This document shows positions 60,788 through 64,000 of a stretch of DNA of 64,000 nt, piece after piece. The DNA comes from Christiangramia sp. (GTDB lineage Bacteria > Bacteroidota > Bacteroidia > Flavobacteriales > Flavobacteriaceae). Location: assembly GCF_029937855.1 (NCBI RefSeq), contig NZ_JAPYPC010000009.1, positions 1 through 64,000 on the forward strand, written 5' to 3'. Under the pieces are notes generated by a model. That model searched no databases, had not been told where the DNA came from, and saw only the letters and a program-made list of their open reading frames with translations. Each line of letters starts with the position of its first letter. Within the stretch, counting starts at the first letter, position 1. Both the position numbers and the translations under genes were made by a program.

Positions 60788-63700
60788 ATGAAACAAATTA
60801 CTTTCAGGAGTCTCTTGTTTGCACTAGCCTTTCTGTTTGTTAGCATGGTGAATGCTCAGGAAACAGTCTCCGGAACAGTGACTGACGAGGAAGGGCCTCT
60901 TCCGGGTGCAACCGTAGCTGTTAAAGGAACCACGAACGGAACAACGACCGATTTTGACGGAAATTATACAATCAACAATGTTCCTCCAGATGGTGTTCTA
61001 ATTTTTAGCTTTATAGGTTATCAATCCCAAGAAATTGGAGTAAATGGTAGAACAACCATCGATGTCAATTTATCAGCTGATGCATCTGAGCTTGAAGAAG
61101 TTGTGCTTATTGGTTATGGTACAACTACTGTCAAAGATGCGACAGGTTCTGTTTCTTCCGTTACTTCCGAAGAATTTAACAGAGGGATAATCTCTTCTCC
61201 GGAACAATTAATTCAGGGAAAAACAGCTGGTGTTCAGATTTCAGAAACATCTGGAGAACCGGGAGCCGGAGTAAACGTTAGAATTCGTGGTTCGAACTCG
61301 ATTCGATCAGGGAACAATCCGTTGTTTGTGGTTGATGGTGTGCCTCTGACTAGTGGATCTGCACCTGAAACAAACGTAGCTGGTATTGGAGGTTCAGGAG
61401 GAAAGAATCCTCTAAATTTCCTTAACCCAAACGATATAGAAAGTATCTCTATTTTAAAAGATGCTTCAGCAACCGCCATTTATGGTTCCAGAGGTGCGAA
61501 TGGAGTTATTATTATTCAAACCAAAGGCGGAAGAGGAAGAAAAGGAGTTTTTGAACTAAATACTACCCTTAGTATCGCTTCTCCTGCAAATGAATATGAT
61601 CTTTTAGATGCAGAGACTTTCCTTAATGCTGTTGAAAGTGTAGGAAATGACCCGGGTGAATTAGATTTTGGATCAGATTCTGACTTCCAGGATTTCTACA
61701 CTCGTACAGCTGTATCTAATACAACAGATTTAAGTTACTCTAAAAGCTATAATACAGGGAGTGTAAGAGCATCGTTTGGTTATACTGATCAAAAAGGAAT
61801 TGTTGAAAATACATCTTTAGAACGTTTGTCTGGACGTATTAATGCTCAGCAACGTCTATTTGACGATAGATTGACCCTAAGTGCTCAGGTGTCCTTATCT
61901 GGAGTAGATGAAGAGAGAGCTCCTATATCTGGGGCTGCTGGTTCTACAGGAGATTTAATCGGTGCTTCGATAACTCAAAACCCTACGGCTCCAATAGATC
62001 CTACCTTCAATCCTGGAGGGAATGTATTGAACCCTGTAAGTTTATTAAACAATTTTCAAGGTATTGCAGAATCGAATAGACTTTTAGCCAATATATCAGC
62101 AGAATATGATATTACTAATGAATTAGCTGGTAAATTGACTTTTGGATATGATGATCAGGATACTGAAACTACCTCTGTTTTTAGCTCAGACGTGATTGGA
62201 CTTAATGGTGTTTCGGGAATTGGAAGAGGTAGATATGATACTTTTGATCAGCGAAATACACTGTTCGAAGCAACCCTTAATTATATTAAAGAGTTTGATA
62301 ACTCTGTACTTGATGTAGTTGGTGGTTATTCTTATCAGAAATTTCAAAGGGATGGTTTTGGTTCTGAAGGTGCTGGATTTGATAATACCGATCTTGGTTT
62401 AATGGCAGATCAATTGATTCAGGCATATGGAAATGTAACTAATGTTATTGATGATTTTGCAGTATTTGGTTATGGTGCAGACGGTACTTATTTGAACACT
62501 ATACTGCCTGAATTTACGAGTTCAGAATTACCTGCGAACTTTGACAGGCCTTTACCGGCTTATGTAGTGAACTATAGTTTTGACAACTTTGATGAACTCC
62601 AATCCTATTTCGTTAGGGCTAATTATACACTAGCAGAAAAATATCTTTTTACCGGTACTTTTAGAGCAGATGGTTCTTCTACATTCGGTGAAAATAATCG
62701 TTACGGTTACTTCCCTTCAGGAGCAATTGCTTGGAAAATTCATGAAGAAGATTTTATAGGGGATAATATCTCATTATTAAAATTAAGAGTAGGAGCAGGT
62801 GTCGTAGGTAGCCAGGAAGGTTTGGGTTACGGACGATTTGTCCAACGTGAACGTGCTGCCGGTGGAGGAATAAGTAATGATCTTAATGTTCTTCCCGCAC
62901 CCGGAACCTTTATTGATGGTGATCCAAATCCAGACCTTAAATGGGAAGAAACCACCGATCTAAACCTTGGTATTGATTTTGGTTTTAATGCCGATCGTCT
63001 TACCGGTACTTTTAACCTTTATAGAAAAACTACCAACGATCTATTATTGCCAAGGCAAACCGCTGCTCCAAGTAACGGGGAAGTAGTGTTCAGTAATTTA
63101 TTAGATGGTAAAGTAGTAAATCAGGGTTTTGAATTTTCTCTTGATTACAATTTTGTTAATACTCAGGATTTTGGTTTTTCTGCAAGTTTCAATATTGCGT
63201 ATAATGATAATGAGGTGCAGGATACTCCTTTTGTAATCCCTACTGGGGCTATTCGAGGTAATGGATTAACGGGAGCATTTTCTCAGCAGCTATCGGCAGG
63301 ACATCCATTGTTTTCCTTCTATATGGCAGAATTTACCGGTTTTGATCAGGATGGAAATCCAACTTATCTTGATATTGATGGTAATGGAGTGGGAGATCCC
63401 GATGCAGATAAATCCTTTGTAGGAAAAGATGCAGTTCCAGATTGGAATGGTGGTCTTTCAATGAATGCACGCTATAAAGATTTTGATTTTGCAGCTTATT
63501 TTAATGGACAATTCGATTTCTACGTTTATAACGCAACTAATAATGCTTTTTTCACTAAAAGTGCATTACTTATTGGTAAAAATGTAACGGAAGATGTCTT
63601 AACAACTAATGAAAATCCTGCTTCGTCGGTAGCTGTTTCTACCAGGTTCCTTGAAAAAGGAGATTTTGTAAGGCTTACCTCTGCATCTTTGGGTTATAAT

Positions 63701-63913
63701 CTACCTTTAGACAGAGACGGATTTGTAAAATCTTTGCGACTTAGTGTGATAGGTCAAAATCTTTTTATAATTACAGATTATAGCGGATTGGATCCAGAAA
63801 TTTCAACAAATACAGGATCTTTGAATGCTTCGGCTATTCCTACAGCAGGAATAGATTATGCGTCTTATCCTAGACCAAGAACAGTTTCGTTAGGACTTAA
63901 TGCTAGCTTTTAA
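60788..63913 (+). CDS. susC: SusC/RagA-type TonB-linked outer membrane transporter
   Basis: A 1041-residue outer-membrane transporter. Signal peptide about 1-23 (SMVNAQE), carboxypeptidase-regulatory-like beta domain about 27-105 (GTVTDEEGPLPGATVAVKG), plug domain from about 115 (EEVVLIGYGTTTVKDATGSV, with ISILKDASATAIYGSRGANG), then the beta barrel to the terminal Phe. No extra N-terminal signalling domain is seen, so it is not of the transducer type. It takes up glycans or other large solutes with the SusD partner encoded 16 bases downstream. The LacI-type operator fits carbohydrate control. Confidence 0.95.
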   Translation: MKQITFRSLLFALAFLFVSMVNAQETVSGTVTDEEGPLPGATVAVKGTTNGTTTDFDGNYTINNVPPDGVLIFSFIGYQSQEIGVNGRTTIDVNLSADASELEEVVLIGYGTTTVKDATGSVSSVTSEEFNRGIISSPEQLIQGKTAGVQISETSGEPGAGVNVRIRGSNSIRSGNNPLFVVDGVPLTSGSAPETNVAGIGGSGGKNPLNFLNPNDIESISILKDASATAIYGSRGANGVIIIQTKGGRGRKGVFELNTTLSIASPANEYDLLDAETFLNAVESVGNDPGELDFGSDSDFQDFYTRTAVSNTTDLSYSKSYNTGSVRASFGYTDQKGIVENTSLERLSGRINAQQRLFDDRLTLSAQVSLSGVDEERAPISGAAGSTGDLIGASITQNPTAPIDPTFNPGGNVLNPVSLLNNFQGIAESNRLLANISAEYDITNELAGKLTFGYDDQDTETTSVFSSDVIGLNGVSGIGRGRYDTFDQRNTLFEATLNYIKEFDNSVLDVVGGYSYQKFQRDGFGSEGAGFDNTDLGLMADQLIQAYGNVTNVIDDFAVFGYGADGTYLNTILPEFTSSELPANFDRPLPAYVVNYSFDNFDELQSYFVRANYTLAEKYLFTGTFRADGSSTFGENNRYGYFPSGAIAWKIHEEDFIGDNISLLKLRVGAGVVGSQEGLGYGRFVQRERAAGGGISNDLNVLPAPGTFIDGDPNPDLKWEETTDLNLGIDFGFNADRLTGTFNLYRKTTNDLLLPRQTAAPSNGEVVFSNLLDGKVVNQGFEFSLDYNFVNTQDFGFSASFNIAYNDNEVQDTPFVIPTGAIRGNGLTGAFSQQLSAGHPLFSFYMAEFTGFDQDGNPTYLDIDGNGVGDPDADKSFVGKDAVPDWNGGLSMNARYKDFDFAAYFNGQFDFYVYNATNNAFFTKSALLIGKNVTEDVLTTNENPASSVAVSTRFLEKGDFVRLTSASLGYNLPLDRDGFVKSLRLSVIGQNLFIITDYSGLDPEISTNTGSLNASAIPTAGIDYASYPRPRTVSLGLNASF

Positions 63914-63929
63914 TTAAAGAAAATTGAAA

Positions 63930-64000
63930 ATGAAAAATATTAGGAAAACTAAAAATATGTTGAGATTGCTTCTCGGATTTATTCTGATTGGCGGTACTTT
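63930..64000 (+). CDS. susD: SusD/RagB-type lipoprotein, 5' part only
   Basis: The first 23 codons (KNIRKTKNMLRLLLGFILIGG) begin 16 bp after the SusC stop. The hydrophobic start is consistent with a lipoprotein signal. Its identity rests mainly on position, since SusD always follows SusC in such pairs. The gene runs out of the window. Confidence 0.6.
   Translation, partial: MKNIRKTKNMLRLLLGFILIGGT

Noticed and set aside
62436-62449. GTAAC-TAAT-GTTAT sequence similar to the Crp/Fnr operator
   Set aside because: It lies inside the susC coding region with no promoter element at the expected spacing, so it is likely a chance match.

Overview
The window looks like a chromosomal segment from a marine-type Flavobacteriaceae (Bacteroidota), near Gramella/Christiangramia, Salegentibacter or Zunongwangia. 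The reasons are low GC, Bacteroidota-type promoter elements (TAnnTTTG), almost no Shine-Dalgarno sequences, many lipoproteins with a short lipobox, a SusC/SusD pair, and families typical of the phylum (DUF4129/DUF4350/MoxR/DUF58 operon, PspC with PadR, LytTR systems, DUF2807, DUF2141). The genus is inference. No rRNA, tRNA or CRISPR was seen.

Layout. 0.1-2.5 kb: tyrosine recombinase, a 225-bp mobile repeat and a TerB-like protein. 2.7-9 kb: an aldehyde dehydrogenase, a Crp/Fnr-type regulator with a TauE/SafE exporter, a second copy of the mobile repeat, and the cytochrome bd oxidase genes cydAB. 9-15.6 kb: small envelope proteins, a methyltransferase, a second aldehyde dehydrogenase, a nitroreductase, a fatty-acid-hydroxylase-type membrane enzyme and a persulfide-dioxygenase-like protein with rhodanese domains. 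16-19.5 kb: a three-subunit acyl-CoA carboxylase operon bracketed by clusters of REP-like palindromes. 19.8-21.8 kb: a 2-hydroxyacid dehydrogenase, a broken YeeE/YedE gene and its intact partner. 21.9-33.7 kb: secreted small-domain proteins, TRIC channel, TrxB, DUF2807, a PadR/PspC operon, OxyR and DUF2141. 33.8-40.6 kb: the SpoIIM-DUF4129-DUF4350-MoxR-DUF58 operon with a divergent RDD gene. 40.6-51.2 kb: peptidyl-prolyl isomerase, NUDIX, PlsC, two ECF sigma/regulator pairs, NDH-2, hemerythrin, a LytS/LytTR system and SodC. 51.3-64 kb: a hydrolase-OsmC fusion, then a sugar locus that resembles a periplasmic 3-keto-glycoside pathway and runs into a SusC/SusD pair cut by the window end.

The strongest systems-level signal is a predicted sulfur regulon. 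The palindrome GTAAC-N4-GTTAC (or a one-mismatch version) lies before the TauE gene, the hydroxylase/persulfide-dioxygenase operon and the YeeE gene. In all three cases a TAnnTTTG-like element ends exactly 43 bases after the operator start, which is the geometry of class II activation. A Crp/Fnr protein with a Cys cluster in its sensor domain is encoded next to the first site. The YeeE member of this set carries two apparent one-base deletions and an in-frame TAG at its conserved CTSGH motif.

Three families of dispersed repeats occupy most of the long gene-free gaps. One is a 225-bp element with target-site duplications still visible at all three copies.
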